Below, in pieces: positions 10,640-22,184 of a stretch of 64,000 nt of DNA. The DNA lies in contig OU612068.1 of NCBI GenBank assembly GCA_914767715.1, positions 8,618,001 through 8,682,000 of the forward strand, read 5' to 3'. The notes under the pieces were generated by a model. It had not been told where the DNA came from, searched no databases, and saw nothing but the letters and a program-made list of their open reading frames with translations. The translations under genes were made by a program, and so were the position numbers. Numbering within the stretch: position 1 is the first letter of the stretch; every line of letters starts with the position of its first letter. This stretch comes from Membranipora membranacea. Taxonomy: Eukaryota > Bryozoa > Gymnolaemata > Cheilostomatida > Membraniporidae.

Positions 10640-12297
10640 GCTTTGAAGAACTAACTAACAGCCAGTAACTATGGGATGATATGCAAAAGGAAAAAAAGAA
10701 CATTGCCCCATAAATCAGTATCCACCTTATTGTATCCAAAGTTTACAGGTAACGCAGCACCTGCAAATGGCCTGAGAGAGGAGCCGGAAACGGAGAGACA
10801 ATATTTGGAATGGCTTTGGTAGGAAGGTGCAAGTGAGGTCTCTGTTAGCCATCCTGGCCTTGTAGTAGTACTAAATCAGACAGAACTGGCAGCTTCCCCT
10901 GATAGCATTGTTTGCTGTAAGTCTGGAGTCTTCAACTTCCCATCCTGCTTTTCAGTAGAATACAAGAACGCAAAGAAGTTGGTAGACTGTAGTCTCACCG
11001 TAGATGATGCAATCAGGCTGAAGGTATAGGACTTTCCTCTGATAGTGAGTGAGGGAAAGTATGTACTAAAGCCTAGCCACCATACTTGCCAAGTCTCCCG
11101 ATTTAGGCGTGACCCTCCTCACCACTTTTTGTAAATCTCACTCTTTCCTCCAGATTTTAGAGAAAACAGCCCAATCGCAATTTTTTGATAGTTATCCAAA
11201 CACATGTTGTTGTTGACTAGTTACTGTTAAGGTCTTTGCACACAAAATTGAAAGGAATTATCAAATTAAACAATCCAAACAAATTTACCTGTTTTGTTAA
11301 GATTCAGCCTACTATCATAAATGACCAATAGCATCCTCTCATAACTCACAACACTGACTGTCATTGGTCAAAATATAAAGTAGCTAGTCAAGTGGATACA
11401 TTTAGTTTTCATTTCCTTTCAGATCACACATTTTTTAGTGATAATTTTGTACTGTCTAGTCTAGTTAAATTTAAGTGAAGGAAAATAGAAACCTAAAAAT
11501 TCCAAAGGTAGGTCCACTACAATTTAACAAAGCTCGGACCAAACACTTTGAAACATATTTAATGTTAGTCAAACAGGAATATAGTACCTTATCTGGATTC
11601 TCACTGTCTGTGACTGGGCACATTTTCAGATCTTGATGATGCATGGGCACTTGTAGCCTGTCTTGACAGGCAAGGGCCCCTGGGACTTACATGCCTCTAC
11701 TTTGCCAATGGGGTGTTTGATACTGGACATTGGCAATGTAAAGGCATGTATGTAAGAGTCCCAGGGGCCCATGGATTGATTGTAATTGTTTAAAGTGTAT
11801 TTCACCTCAGTTTGATATTTTAGTACTAGTACAAACATGAAATTATTTGGGGTCAAATATACCTTTTCAGCCCTTCCTAGTGGCTGGAAACGGTCTCAGA
11901 GCTTCTGCAGACGGGGCTCCACCCCATACCCCGCTGGGGGGCTCACACTGCCCCCAAACCCCCAGGTGGATGACTCGGGTGCTTCGCACCCTCGAAGCAC
12001 CACGTTGCGGTGCAGTATCGCCGTAAAATGGAATCTCCCTATTTTGTATTTAGATTACTTGGCAAGTATGCTAGCCACACTTACTACCACCAGGTTCAGG
12101 GAGTGATGGCAGCAACACAGATCTCACATGCAGCATTTGTTATCAGGGGGGGGGCTTGGATATTTTAACGTTATGGTGTACAAACTTAGAAAATTTTATT
12201 TTGAAGCACTCTTACCCGAATTATCTCATCCTGTCATGAAAGACTGTGGTCAGGGTAGACCTTATTTTGTTTCATGGCCTTTCACTCACTTTAAATA
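10640..12297 (+). pseudogene. YqaJ-type nuclease pseudogene interrupted by a MITE
   Basis: The translation follows the YqaJ/lambda-exonuclease-like family in order: LTASNYGMICKRK, then HPGLVVVLN, ELAASPDSIVC (the SPD motif), SVEYKNAKKL (the E-x-K motif), LKPSH|TYYHQVQGVMAAT, SHAAFVIR, and KLRKFYFEALLPEL near the end. Stops and a frame change at a G-run (about 12147-12154) disable it. A 990-bp MITE sits exactly between the His of LKPSH and TYYHQ; removing it with one copy of its 8-bp target repeat restores the reading frame there. Such nucleases occur in phages, large DNA viruses and, as multicopy families, in cnidarian and other invertebrate genomes. Confidence 0.85.
11081..12070. mobile_element. 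990-bp MITE, copy 1, with 8-bp TSD
   Basis: The ends are perfect 14-bp inverted repeats (CATACTTGCCAAGT ... ACTTGGCAAGTATG). It is flanked by a perfect 8-bp repeat ctagccac (11073-11080, 12071-12078). The right third has several small GC-rich hairpins (around 11915-12025). A near-identical copy lies at 49871-50858 with a different target repeat. The 8-bp target duplication with CA...TG ends fits the P or hAT superfamily; no transposase is encoded, and the open frames inside are not conserved between copies. Confidence 0.92.
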
Positions 12298-12299
12298 GA

Positions 12300-12800
12300 A
12301 AGTGGTTTCCCTGTACATATTATAGAGTATTTTTATGTTTTGTGTTTATTATTTGTAAATAAGTTATTAGGTAAGTTTTCTAAATATAGTTTCACTCTTT
12401 TGCAATGTCAGATAATTTATGTCATACATAAGAGGTAGTTCCTTTGGCGACTATATGATGAAAAAGAGCAGGCTGCACGACACTGATGAATGACAATAAT
12501 TATGTGCTATAACCCAATGACGAAATACATGTTTGGCACAATTATGGCAGTTTTGATAAATTATTCAGGACCTAAATACAGAAGCCTTTATTCAAGCTAT
12601 TCCATGCATGTAAGTTTGAAATCAATACTACGGTAAAGACAACCATCCACAATAGTCAATACAATGATCTAATTCATTATGTGCATTGGGACTATTCTGT
12701 TGTGAGGCATTCACACTAGAAAAGGATTGCGCATCGTCTGCGCCAGGTGACGCAGCGCTGCTGCCAAGTAGGCTGCCAACTATTTATGGCAGTATATGTA
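12300..12800. other. Junction, no gene seen
   Basis: AT-rich sequence between the end of the nuclease pseudogene and the start of block C1. A 60-codon open frame at 12686-12868 has no support from the C2 copy. Confidence 0.4.
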
Positions 12801-13179
12801 TAAGTTTCAACAACAGAACAGGTAAAACTGAACTTCTATACATGAAGAATGAGACTAATATTTCATAATCTATATCACAATATTGTCAAGATCAATACCA
12901 CACAATTAAGGTCACTCTTTTATTTTGCTCTCCCTTATATAAAATATGACTAATTTCCACATCGTACATAAATCATGATTATGCCTTACAGCACAATACG
13001 CACATCAGGTCAGGTTATGTAAAACTTAAAACGGTGGAATTGGAATAACAGTACGCCATTATCTATCGAGAAAGAGGAAGTACTATCCAATTGAATGGAA
13101 AGCCGCCATCATGTAAGAATCTTGCTAATATGGAAACGATTATTCCAATCGTACAGGAAAATCAATCGGAGCAAAAGCT

Positions 13180-13978
13180 TCTAAATTGGATGACATCTGC
13201 GGACCTGGCTGCGGGGTAAGAGGTAAAATGGACTTCCCCGATGAACAAAGACTAGCTATTTTTTATTCTTTCTGGAAGAAGGGCTGGCAGAAACATCCCC
13301 AGTACTATTCAAAGACCATCTTGGCAACCTCTACGAATCAGAAGCGACTATTATTCAAAGCTAAACTTTCAAAATCAATTCAGTACTCAATGCAAAATAG
13401 TGACGGTGAACTGCTCAGGGAAATGTATTTACACTTCCGCGTATTGCCGTTCATCAGCTTTCTATAAGCGCAAACTAAACACGTGCAACCTAGCTGCTCA
13501 GGTGATCGGAATAAGAAATTATATTGTGCTGTATGACATGGAGCTATAAGTGGTCACTTGGGCAATGACATCATTTAGTGCAATCACTTTGTTGCTGATG
13601 AAGAAAACCAACACCCCGCCAATCCTCTGGTTTGACCCATGTGGGTCACAAAATCGAAACTCGTACATGAGCTATGCGTTGCAGCTCTTTATACAGCAAA
13701 CTCCTGCGATACTGACCATCACACAGCGATTCTGCGAGCCTGGACATAGCTCAATTATTGATGTGGATAACCTACATAGGGTCATCGAATGCCAGCTGCC
13801 AGATCAATTATTTTCACCGGTACCATTAATGCGAGAACAACTTATCAAACCATGTGGAATGCAAATGTTTGTCCACATCATGACATCAGAAGATTTTATT
13901 AATTTTGAAGAACAGGCTGAAATTAACACCTACCAGAACGCTAAATATGCATCAATGAAAGAGCAGGGATTGGGATAG
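13180..13978 (+). pseudogene. Uncharacterised transposase-like protein, copy C1
   Basis: Two open frames (13186-13467 and 13550-13978) cover a family known from many invertebrate genomes as multicopy uncharacterised proteins. The first begins MDDICGPGCG and has DEQRLAIFYSFW, like the family's Cys-containing N-terminal part. The second has FDPCGSQNRNSYMS (family: SDNCPGQNRN), then ITQRFCEPGHSS and DNLHRVIE (family: HKFLEPGHT...DSxHxxIE), and ends in EDFINFEEQAEINTY. The frame between them is broken. The acidic and His residues in these motifs look like a metal-dependent nuclease core, but that is inference. Confidence 0.65.
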
Positions 13979-14769
13979 ACAACTCACTGACACTCTGTCA
14001 ACACTCCGGCACAGCTGATCATATGTTAGCAATAGAATGGTTAGCGGCTGCCTGTGTAGCAAATGAAGATATTCTTAATGGATATGGACAGCAATCACTG
14101 TATTGGAAAAAAAGTACAGGATCTATCCGATGAAAATACCAGTCTCAGTAAAGAACACAAGATAAAAGATTGGCAATATCACGAGCATCCCTGCATATTC
14201 ATATGCTGCCGCTGCTGACACTCTGTCAACACTGATCATAGGTTGCAAAATAATGTTTACCAGCTGCCTATGTAGCAATGATGAGAAGAATTAGGTGAAC
14301 ATATTAATTGCTAAATTTTATGATGACAAACACAACCTTAAATTATTTATTAAAACTTTTAGAATGATTTCGGCTAAAGAATGCCAATTCTATTGGATCA
14401 CTTTCTTTTAGATTTCTACATTTTTTATTGACTCAGTGACTTTTTTACCTCGCTATTATCTCCCCCTACTTCAAACTCAAAGGTAAACAGAGGTTTAAAT
14501 GGAAAAGCTACCCCTTGAATTTATATATTATATATTTATTTATTTATAGAGGTTTGTCAGGTTATAACAGAGGTTTTATACTATGCATCCTGTTCAAAAT
14601 TCTTGACTGTGATAAAATAATACTTCAAAACTAACATTACGATTGTTTCTTCTTTTAATAATCTACCTTTATCAAAAAGCTCATTGTGTAAAATTGCATC
14701 TTCAAATCAGGGATCATTCCAGTTATTATCATGATTTCAATTGTAGCATTACATTTATTTGTTCTCTAG

Positions 14770-14817
14770 AGCTCTGCAAATTTAGCCTCTACATCGTCTT
14801 ATGAAAACAAATTCTAA
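14770..14817 (+). CDS. 16-codon terminal exon, copy 1
   Basis: After an acceptor (gttctctag) the frame reads AGC TCT GCA AAT TTA GCC TCT ... TAT GAA AAC AAA TTC TAA, that is SSANLAS followed by a Ser-Tyr-Glu-Asn end. The same length, frame and stop recur at 15541, 24384 and 25174, which is unlikely unless it was coding. I infer the last coding exon of a duplicated gene. Its upstream exon is not identified. Confidence 0.45.
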   Translation, partial: SSANLASTSSYENKF

Positions 14818-14934
14818 GATATTATGATTTTTATCTTAAGATATTTGCCTTTTACAGTTTCCCGTGCAACCCTGCATAAAGAGAAAATATTTGAGGGGTC
14901 AATGCACACTTAATTAAGCATGAGCTTGCTGACC

Positions 14935-15360
14935 AGTGGCCTCATCCCAGACAAAAATGGGCAGGGTGAAAAGCCCTATCAGGTTATATTGAGTGCGAGG
15001 CCATTAAAGTAGACGGTTACAGCCAAGTCAGACTCATCTCACCTGGGCAATTCGCAGGTGAGAGCTATAGAGAAAGTGAATCTTAGAAAAGAGACATTCA
15101 GTTGCGCTAGAGTAAAAACAATTGAGTCACTTAAAATGTTGCTGGCAAAGGATGTCAAGTACCATTCCAGTATAATTGCACAGCAGTCGACCATGCTTGG
15201 ATATCAATTATCCAGGTGAATAATCTGGTCGGTTCAGCCGTAGAGTGTTCCTGTGGCAATCACCAAAATGTGTTCCGAACTGGTTGGCACCAGCTACCTG
15301 TGGGGCAGTGGAGGAGAACTGAATGCTTGGTTGTTTTGTGCCGCCAATCTGGGGCAAATG
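14935..15360 (+). pseudogene. Unknown conserved frame, copy C1
   Basis: This is the counterpart of the 149-residue open frame at 24537-24986. It keeps GEKPYQVILSARP, SDSSHLGNSQVRAIEK and the following segments almost unchanged, but a TAG (in the place of a Lys/Trp region) and a few indels break it. Cryptic splice-like sites (gcaggtgag near 15053-15061) occur at the same place in both copies. Family not recognised. Confidence 0.45.
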
Positions 15361-15540
15361 TTGTTTAAAACTCATAATTGTGATAAATTAATTTCTTAAA
15401 AATAAACATTGCAATTGTTTTTTCTTTCAATAATCTACCTTTATAAATAAGCTTGTTGAGCAATTTAATCGTTCAAATCAGGGATTATCCAATAATTATT
15501 TTTTAATTTGATTGTAACATTACATCATTTTGTTTTCTAG

Positions 15541-15588
15541 AGCTCTGCAAATTTAGCCTCTGCACAGTCCTATGATAACTACATCTAA
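15541..15588 (+). CDS. 16-codon terminal exon, copy 2
   Basis: Same structure as copy 1: acceptor ttttctag, then SSANLASAQSYDNYI and TAA. The Tyr-containing end (YDNYI) is the clearest tyrosine motif of the four. It lies 300 bp before the TM exon at 15883. Confidence 0.45.
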   Translation, partial: SSANLASAQSYDNYI

Positions 15589-15882
15589 GGTATTTTGTTT
15601 TTTAACTGACAGAATAGTTTGACATGTCTGGAAAAATACTATCAAATATATTATAGTTCCATTCAAAATTTATGGTTTTTGTGTCTTTAACCTTTTTTGG
15701 CACTTTGTGAAAAGAATGATCTATTATAATAAAAAGGACTGCCAATAAACATGTTGAAAACAATTTCATTGCAATACTTTATTTTATATGAATATTATTG
15801 TTATATTTATCTCAGTGACTTATGCTCCTTCGCTATTATCCTCTTACTTTCAACGTAATTTACGCTCCATTAATGATCTTGT

Positions 15883-16110
15883 TTGGAATGCAATGTCAAT
15901 GATTACTTTGCGACTATCTGTGTTCTAGCATTCTTAACCACGCTGTCAGGGAACCTGATATTTTGTTTAAAGTGCAAAAACAATATACGTGTGATGATGA
16001 ATAACAAAAGCAATCTCAACAAATGCATAGAAAACGGAAGAAACACTAAAAACAATCTAGAAGAAGACCCAGAACCTCAGCCTACAGACAGCAAAAGTCT
16101 GGAGGATTAG
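15883..16110 (+). CDS. Transmembrane exon of membrane-protein family, copy C1
   Basis: The open frame has a juxtamembrane NVNDYFAT part, a hydrophobic span (about residues 11-30, VLAFLTTLSGNLIFCL), then KCKNN, a basic/polar stretch and an acidic, Pro-rich end, stopping at TAG. The other copies (8450, 25450, 55125) share span, KCKN motif and downstream DNA. After the stop, similarity continues to an exon-like end with donor cttag|gtaggg at about 16242, the same place as donors in the other copies, so an earlier version read through into further tail exons. Here the frame was shortened by a 7-base loss relative to 55125 and stops early. Function unknown; a single-pass receptor is inferred. Confidence 0.5.
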   Translation: MECNVNDYFATICVLAFLTTLSGNLIFCLKCKNNIRVMMNNKSNLNKCIENGRNTKNNLEEDPEPQPTDSKSLED

Positions 16111-16249
16111 GGAGATCCGACGCAGCCTTGTGCGCTACTCAAACTGAACATCCTAAGCCACAAGGCAGCTCATGTTATATGAACAGAGCCTTGGGCCGCC
16201 ACAAAAACTGAGCTACATACTGATCTATCCTCCTGTCTTAGGTAGGGAT

Positions 16250-17990
16250 AAAACTTTCTATGAAAATCGTACAAATTTCTAAAACTCGTTTTTTTTTTCA
16301 TTTTCACCTTTATTGATGCAGGCCAGATGTAAATTTTCTATTGTTTCATTCTAACCTTTTTTGTTTTTGTTACTTTTACCCTTTTGGCACCATTTGGAAA
16401 TCACTACACTATGAAACGATAAGGACTGCGAATAAAACCGCTAAAAACAAATCTTTTGCCTCACAGTCTCAAATTTTTAGACTATATTTATTTATCTCAG
16501 TGACTTGCGCTACTTCGCTAATGTCACCCCTAAAAGGTGCAGCTATTATAAATTGCATCCCCTCTACACAGCAGCAGAGGAGAGAAAAGGGGCCAAAGTG
16601 GGAATATATATACAAACAGTTCCGACGTGCCGTGCAAGGTGGCCACCTTGACATGCACAGGGCATGTCAGCTGTTTGCATTGCTTGACATGTCATGTCAT
16701 GCTGGGACAATCAAAATTAAAAAATTGAAAACTGCCACTTTATTGGCATCGGCCATGGTATTTTGATGTTTTTATTTAAAAAACCGAAAACCTTGGCAAA
16801 AACCGTGAAAAAAAACAGTGTTTATGATTAACTAGAACTGATAAGATCAGAGACCACCGAAAAGGAGCAAAACTATTCGGCTCAGTTGGACAGATCGTAG
16901 CTTAGTTCACTCATGGTTCACTGGTCAGAGCGAACATATACACGATTCATTTGTCTGTATTCGGAGTTGCTCCCCTGTCCATTGGAGGAAAAACAGCTCC
17001 GAATTTAGGCAAATCGATCAATATTGATCTAGAGCAGCTGTGGGCAACCTGCGGCCTTTTTGCCAGTGCGGCCTAATGGGTAATATTTTGCGGCCTAATT
17101 GTGGCCTTATGCCTGTAAAACTTTTTATACATTAATTTTGATTCCCCTTTTTTATGTGGCGAACCAAGTATGCATAGCGCTCTGTAAGCTCAAGATTACT
17201 ATTACTCAAGATTACTATTACTAAAAAAAAAGGTTTGCAGCAAGCTTCTAGCTTTGAGATCTGATACAACAATGTTTATAGTACTGAGACAAAGCGCTGC
17301 CTGGTAAATAAATACAAAATATTGTGGCAAGCTTCTAACGATTAGATCTGAGATAACAATTAGTGTCCACTGCTGTTTTCCAAAAAATAGAGCAGCAAAC
17401 CTGATGAGGGACAAAACGGGAGGAAGGTGGTTTATATAAGCCGAAACTAGGTGACACTCATAGATTATGATAAATACAATGCGTATAAACTATGAGGCAT
17501 AGAGTGATAATGATGCGATAAAAAAATGAGTAAAATATAGCAGTGCCTGTGGTAAATGAAGAGCGAAGTGAAAATGTAATATAGTGCTGGCAAATTAGAG
17601 TATGATAGAGAATTTCCTGGTCCTTTTCAAGACTCTCTGATGTTATAATTGGAAAAGTGTACTCCCTACTGATTGTTTGCTTATAATCTAAATTGTCGTT
17701 TTGTCCTATGGTTCTACTTGGATGTTCAATAATAGATATTAGCAGTGTACAGTTTTAATGTGACAAACGCCACTTATAACTGAGTTTCAAACCCTATGAG
17801 ATCTGAAAATTAAAATGTTGATAGCTGCTTTCCAAAAAAAAAGTGCAGCAAACCTGGGAGATTCAATCCCACAGCGACATTTATCAAGAAGGTCTGTCTC
17901 GACGAGACGAGACAGTGTCTTGAGGGGAAAAGTCTCACAAGACTGAGACCAGGACCAGGACTTTGCCATCACTACAGAGCACTCAGCAAT
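16250..17990. other. Repeats between exon copies, no gene named
   Basis: Near 16420-16440 is a 'gcgaataaaac' 3'-end-like motif, also near 15746, 21229, 25386 and 25930, which looks like a repeated 3' UTR. An open frame at 16341-16766 is not supported by the C2 copy. Around 16950-16995 is a degenerate hairpin (cggagttgctcccc...) resembling the one at 32862-32901. Around 17330-17410 and 17800-17860 a short segment (gctgttttccaaaaaa...gcagcaaacctg) is repeated. Confidence 0.35.
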
Positions 17991-17999
17991 GCTGTCAAA

Positions 18000-18560
18000 G
18001 TTGGCCTATCATGAACTCATCATGCCTGAACAGAAAAATGATGTTAGTATTGAAAGATAGCAGCGATAGTGAACATGAAGCAATCAACAAGAAATATTGC
18101 TTTGAAGATGCAGAAAGCTAGGTAGATTGAAGAAGAATATCAGGACAAGCTTACTCAGAAATCAACCAGCATTCCCGATATTCCACCACAAATGACAAAA
18201 ATACATAGCATAGGACACCCTTAAATGCCTTTGGCATAATCAATGTATTGGAGAAAAAAAGTACAGGATCTATCCGATGAAAAAAAGCAGTCTCAAATAA
18301 GCTAAGGCTGATGAATATGCACAAAAAATGGCTATATGACCGGCTTCAAGAGCCGCCCTGCATAGTTTGTATGCTGGCACATCACAGAAAAACAACAACA
18401 TCCCCTGAGAGGCCGCAGATAAATTGGGCAAAGCAAGATCTCTACAAAAAATACGCAATAATGATGATGAACCATTATTACTGTCAAGGTCATTGTCATT
18501 GTAGTATAATAAAAAAGGCATTTCCCATTCCCCCTCTAAACCATTTTGTCAATTATATTC
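18000..18560 (+). pseudogene. Unrecognised gene fragment, copy C1
   Basis: This matches 26.58-27.22 kb. Conserved pieces are LKDSSDxEHEAINKKY, KLRLMNxHKK, LQxPPCIVxMLAH and INWAKQDLYKK-like segments. Several stops (for example after the EDAES segment) break it, whereas the C2 copy is more open. I do not recognise the family. The charge-rich N-terminal part and the later helix-like part look like a regulatory or DNA-binding protein, but no motif supports this firmly. Confidence 0.4.
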
Positions 18561-18610
18561 ATGTATTGTAATTATGTGGACTGAAGAGTAATTGGCTGGT
18601 GATAAGATAA

Positions 18611-18833
18611 GATAAGATTTATTTTAAAACCCACTACACCATTCCCACTACGAAAACCCACTACACCTTTGCAACAGGGCGAGAATCCGTATGCTATGGA
18701 TAGAGCAGTCAATAAAGAGATGAATAATGCTAACAACCGAATGAATTGCAAAGGTGAGCTAACCATCAAAGGAAATGCCCATGATTCTCAAATAGAGGTC
18801 ACTATTTCGGTTTCTCAGGAGCACCAATCGTAA
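18611..18833 (+). pseudogene. Possible extracellular-domain exon fragment
   Basis: An open frame ending at TAA (18831-18833) reads a Thr/Pro-rich stretch, then GENPYAMDRAVNKEMN, and finally CKGELTIKGNAHDSQIEVTI. The alternating end resembles the last strands of an extracellular beta-sandwich (Ig-like or similar). The C2 copy at 28.64-28.83 kb keeps LTIKGNAHD but is broken. There is no signal peptide or paired cysteine to identify the fold, so the domain type is unknown. Confidence 0.35.
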
Positions 18834-19076
18834 TTTATGAAAATCTTTATCATAATCCTAACAAAAAACATTCAAACTGAGCATACTGCATGTTTGTACC
18901 GTTTTAATCATCATCAATAATCATCAAATTGTATTTGTAAATTATATTTGCTGTATGGTTATAAATGTGAACTTATGAATTGTTCCCTTTTGTCTATTTG
19001 CAGATTGTCTGTAATACCCTCATCATACTAAGTACCAGAAAACTCATACTCATACTAGCGATTCAAGTCGCAACTG

Positions 19077-20273
19077 ATGGCAGACGCTAAGTCTCAACAG
19101 AATCAGGCTTAATGCCCAAAGTGCAAGAAGCACAATCCGAAGCATGGGTTCGGGTATTTTCCATTGTTGAAATGCTTTTTGAAGCATTGCGGGGAGTTCG
19201 GTCACTCCAAGGATAATTGTCCCAAAGTTTTGTGTTGGAATTGTGGTGGCCTCAGTCACTTTAGAGATAGCTGTGGCAATCCCAAAGTGAAGTTAATTGA
19301 AGTGTCGACCCCCAACGGCACGAAGTCATTTAAACCCAAGTCCCCGAGAAAAGCCCCCGCTGCCACAGCCCCCCGTCCTGCAGATTCAGGTTCAGAAGTC
19401 CCATTTGTTCCGTTGACCTCTCCCACGGTTCCAACCGCCACTATCCCGTCCCTTCTAGACTTGAAGACTTATTCCACTGTGCTTAAGCCTACCCCACAAG
19501 TCAAACGCCTCGCCCTGTCTTTAGTTGATACATCCAGCGAATCCCCGGCCCCTTCTAAAAAGATCGCACAAGATCTGGTCGAAGTATTTGATTCCTTTAA
19601 AGCTGATTTGGAATTGCGAGAAGGCCCGCTCGCAGAGCTTGACGCCAAGGAGGCACAGCTCGAGAAAATTTATAGAGCCAAAAGATGTCATTTAGAGGTG
19701 CGGCGCGCAGCCATCCTCAAGGCTCAAGCACAAGATAATGAGATGAGATCTGCCATGGCCAAGGCAGAAGAATTTATGAACTTTTTAAAATGCTCACTTA
19801 TGCCCAAACCTGTTGCGAGTTAACCGATCCCTGCAGAGTCATTTGAGCCGGTAGCTTCATCTCCGAAGCCAAGTTGCCCCAGTACCCCCGCCCAGGAATT
19901 AGCTCCCTCGAGCGCGTCAATTAACTCCCCGACCCCGGAAGTAGCCATTCCAGAGGCCCCTCCCCTTCCTGAGATCTTTGCAGGTAGAATTACCCAAAGA
20001 GAGTTTGTTGAGTCCGTGGAGCGAATGGATTGTCAAGATACCTCTTGGCATGAAATGAGTCAACCACTCAGTACCAGCCCAAGTACTAGACCAATTCCGT
20101 CAGCTTCCGCATCTCCCCGTTCCATGTTTAAGGCCTTAAAAGAGAAGCTTGACATTAAAGAGAAGCTGACAAACCTCAGGTCTAAGTCCATTGTCAAAAA
20201 GAAATTGGTGAAGGGGGAGGATAGTGAGGAAGACCTCCTACGGAAGGCAGACCGTCTTTGTGAGAATGATTAA
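19077..20273 (+). pseudogene. Gag-like frame with zinc knuckles, two in-frame stops
   Basis: One reading frame runs from an ATG at 19077 to TGA-free DNA ending in TAA at 20271, broken by TAA near 19110 and at 19821. The N-terminal third is Cys/His rich, with a canonical CCHC knuckle CWNCGGLSHFRDSC (CX2CX4HX4C) preceded by a variant (CX4CX4HX4C). A Pro/Ser/Ala-rich linker, a charged coiled-coil-like part (about codons 150-230) and a basic segment near the end follow. This matches the nucleocapsid part of a retroelement gag or a related nucleic-acid-binding protein. No protease, reverse transcriptase or integrase is visible. The frame is richer in G+C than its surroundings, which suggests separate origin. 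Confidence 0.6.
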
Positions 20274-20680
20274 TTACCACATTTACACCGTGGGGAAATT
20301 AAAGTGATTATGCTTGGAGAGCGCAGTTGTAAATTGTAAATTAAACCAATTGATATTTCTTGAGTGGATGGCATTTAAAGAATTGTAAATTGTCTCTTTA
20401 GTCTGTGGAATGGATTTGTCCAAATTGAATTAATTCTGCCTTGGAATTGTCTCCTCCCTGGCTGCGACAAGGAAAAGGAAAGGCATATGAGGTTATCCGA
20501 GATCTTAGCAGACTAGCACCTTATCGGAGTTGTACCATCTAAACCGAGAGTGCTGACAGACTATTAACCTTGACCTTGGACAGTCAACTCGAGATCTCGT
20601 CCTCTTTACAGTACATCTTTACAGGTGAGTAGACGTTCAAAATAAATCTCTCTCTTATATTTATATTGTATACTATATAC
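20274..20680. other. 3' sequence of the gag-like element
   Basis: This non-coding stretch is GC-richer than the region beyond about 20680 and ends near aataaatctctctc, a possible poly(A) signal at about 20641. It could be the untranslated end or one terminal repeat of the element. No second copy that would prove an LTR is present in the window. Confidence 0.35.
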
Positions 20681-20869
20681 TATATACCAAACCTCGCTAC
20701 GCCTAGCTTTACATGACTCACTTCATGTTTATCAGAAAGCTGCTCTAAGAATTATTGCAAATATTCTTTACCACCCAGCTCAATTATCAAATACTTTTTT
20801 CTTATATAATTAAGTTCTCTCTATGCCTACAGAATGCTGTATAACATCACACCTAGCTATATAATAAAG

Positions 20870-21245
20870 ATAATTTTCTTATTTTACCTCCTAATGTCAA
20901 ACTAAACATTGCAATTGCGTCATCTTTTAATAATCTTCCTTTGTCAATACGGTCACTGAGAAAAGTTACATACATCCTTTAAATCTGGAATATTCAAATA
21001 TCTTTTTTTGCAATTATAAAATTATCTTTTTATCTATAATACTATATTAGAAATATCATTATATTTTTTAGGAACTTTTTCTTCTGTAAGACAGTTAGTT
21101 ATGCAAATAATATATTTCCACTTTAACTTATCTTCGTTCTCAAGGTTTCTTTTTTTCCTTTTCATTATTTTTAAATTTTTGGCACTATTCGGAAAAAATT
21201 CCGCTACTAGAGTAGTACTGAAATAGATTGCCAATAAAAATATTA
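20870..21245. repeat. Partial copy of the 14.6/15.4/25.0-kb repeat
   Basis: The stretch 'aactaaacattgcaattgcgtcatcttttaataatc' and what follows matches 14.62-14.74, 15.39-15.52 and 25.04-25.15 kb. The later 'ttggcactattcgg...gattgccaataaaa' matches the 3'-end-like motif at 15.69 and 25.35 kb. The terminal exon and TM exon are missing here. Confidence 0.5.
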
Positions 21246-21560
21246 AAAAAAGAAAGAAACATTACCAAAAGTGTTGAGGGTCAGGGAAAATTAATGTTAA
21301 TCAGAAAACTTTGGCTCGACATTTTGACTTAGCATATTATTCCTTTGAACGATCAAATTAAAAAAAACGTTATACTTTTGAGTCCTGTTCAGACACACGG
21401 AATCTGAAATACCCCCTTCGCAGATATAGCCCAAGATAGGTTTGAGACAAAGCCACGTAGTTACTTTTTAACAAAAAATATGCCATGTGAAGGATTCAAT
21501 ACAGCGGAGGGTGTAGGGGGGTTAAGTTGTTTTATATTATAAAATCTGTTCTGCTTTATC
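21245..21560. repeat. Copy of non-coding segment at 56.65 kb
   Basis: Closely similar to 56645-56960, including 'ttttggctcgacattttg', 'gttatacttttgagtcctgttc' and 'attcaatacag'. The neighbourhood at 22.25-22.33 kb also resembles 57.37-57.44 kb, so the segment between was probably interrupted by the BED-finger insertion in this copy. No coding sequence. Confidence 0.65.
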
Positions 21561-22022
21561 ATTCACTTTTATGATGTTTTTGACATTTGACAACTAAATG
21601 GTCTGTAGTGTTGTATTCAGGGTCAAGTCAAAGGGTCGGGTTTCGGGTTTCTGTGGTCGGGTCATGTTAGGATTAAGTCAGGTCAGAGGTCTGCATCTTC
21701 ACGGGTCTCAACTTCATATTATGTATGTAGTAATGTCCTGTCTTGATAATGGGCTGATCATTTTTTTGGTTCGATATAGCTACCCGCACCAGGGTTATTG
21801 GTCACAGGTAAGTTAACCACAACCACAACTGGGCATGGTCTCGATTCGACAATGTATATGTTACATATTAGGTAATGGCACTTTAAATAATAAGCTCCCA
21901 GGGGTCGATTTATATGTGCAGGCGCATGCTTTCCTGCTGTGAATGAAGTTTGATTTGATGCTTTTGATCGTCTTCAGTTAAATACATAAGCTAGCTTTGT
22001 TTGGCAAAGACAAGACAGCTCA

Positions 22023-22184
22023 ATGAGTGCAGCAAACAGCAGCAAAAGAAAAACTAGTCAGGTGTGGGACTACTTCACAGCAGTAGATGGAAGTCAGGAA
22101 GTGCCATGTGTGAAGTGTGAAGTTAAATTGCAATACTCTCATGGATCCACTAGCAGCATGGGAAGACATCTTGAGAGGAAACAT
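22023..22184 (+). pseudogene. BED zinc-finger exon (transposon-derived)
   Basis: The ATG-initiated frame reads SQVWDYFTAV, then CVKCEVKL, STSSMGRHLERKH: the aromatic N-terminus, CxxC and H-x4-H of a BED finger. A donor (catg|gtatgg) lies directly after the last His. BED fingers of this form begin hAT-type transposases and their domesticated relatives. No catalytic hAT domain or dimerisation region follows within the window, so this is an isolated first exon or remnant. Confidence 0.75.

Larger units (their letters stand above)
12800..18850. repeat. Segmental duplication block C1
   Basis: This matches 22.8-28.98 kb (C2) in order: leader sequence from 'caacagaacaggtaaaac', TE-like gene, 'ttctctagagctctgc' terminal exons, unknown ORF, TM exon, then the 18.0-18.8 kb fragments against 26.5-28.9 kb. 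The copies differ by many substitutions and by deletions of tens to hundreds of bases. C1 alone has the stretch 16.4-17.9 kb between the TM exon and the later fragments. Confidence 0.8.

Noticed and set aside
11837-12106. 89-codon open frame across the right end of the 990-bp MITE
   Set aside because: It is made of the MITE's hairpin sequence plus flank; the second MITE copy does not keep it.
16341-16766. 141-codon open frame
   Set aside because: Not kept in the duplicated copy near 25.8 kb, no family motif, and part is an internally repetitive 'gacatgcacagggcatgtcatg' stretch.
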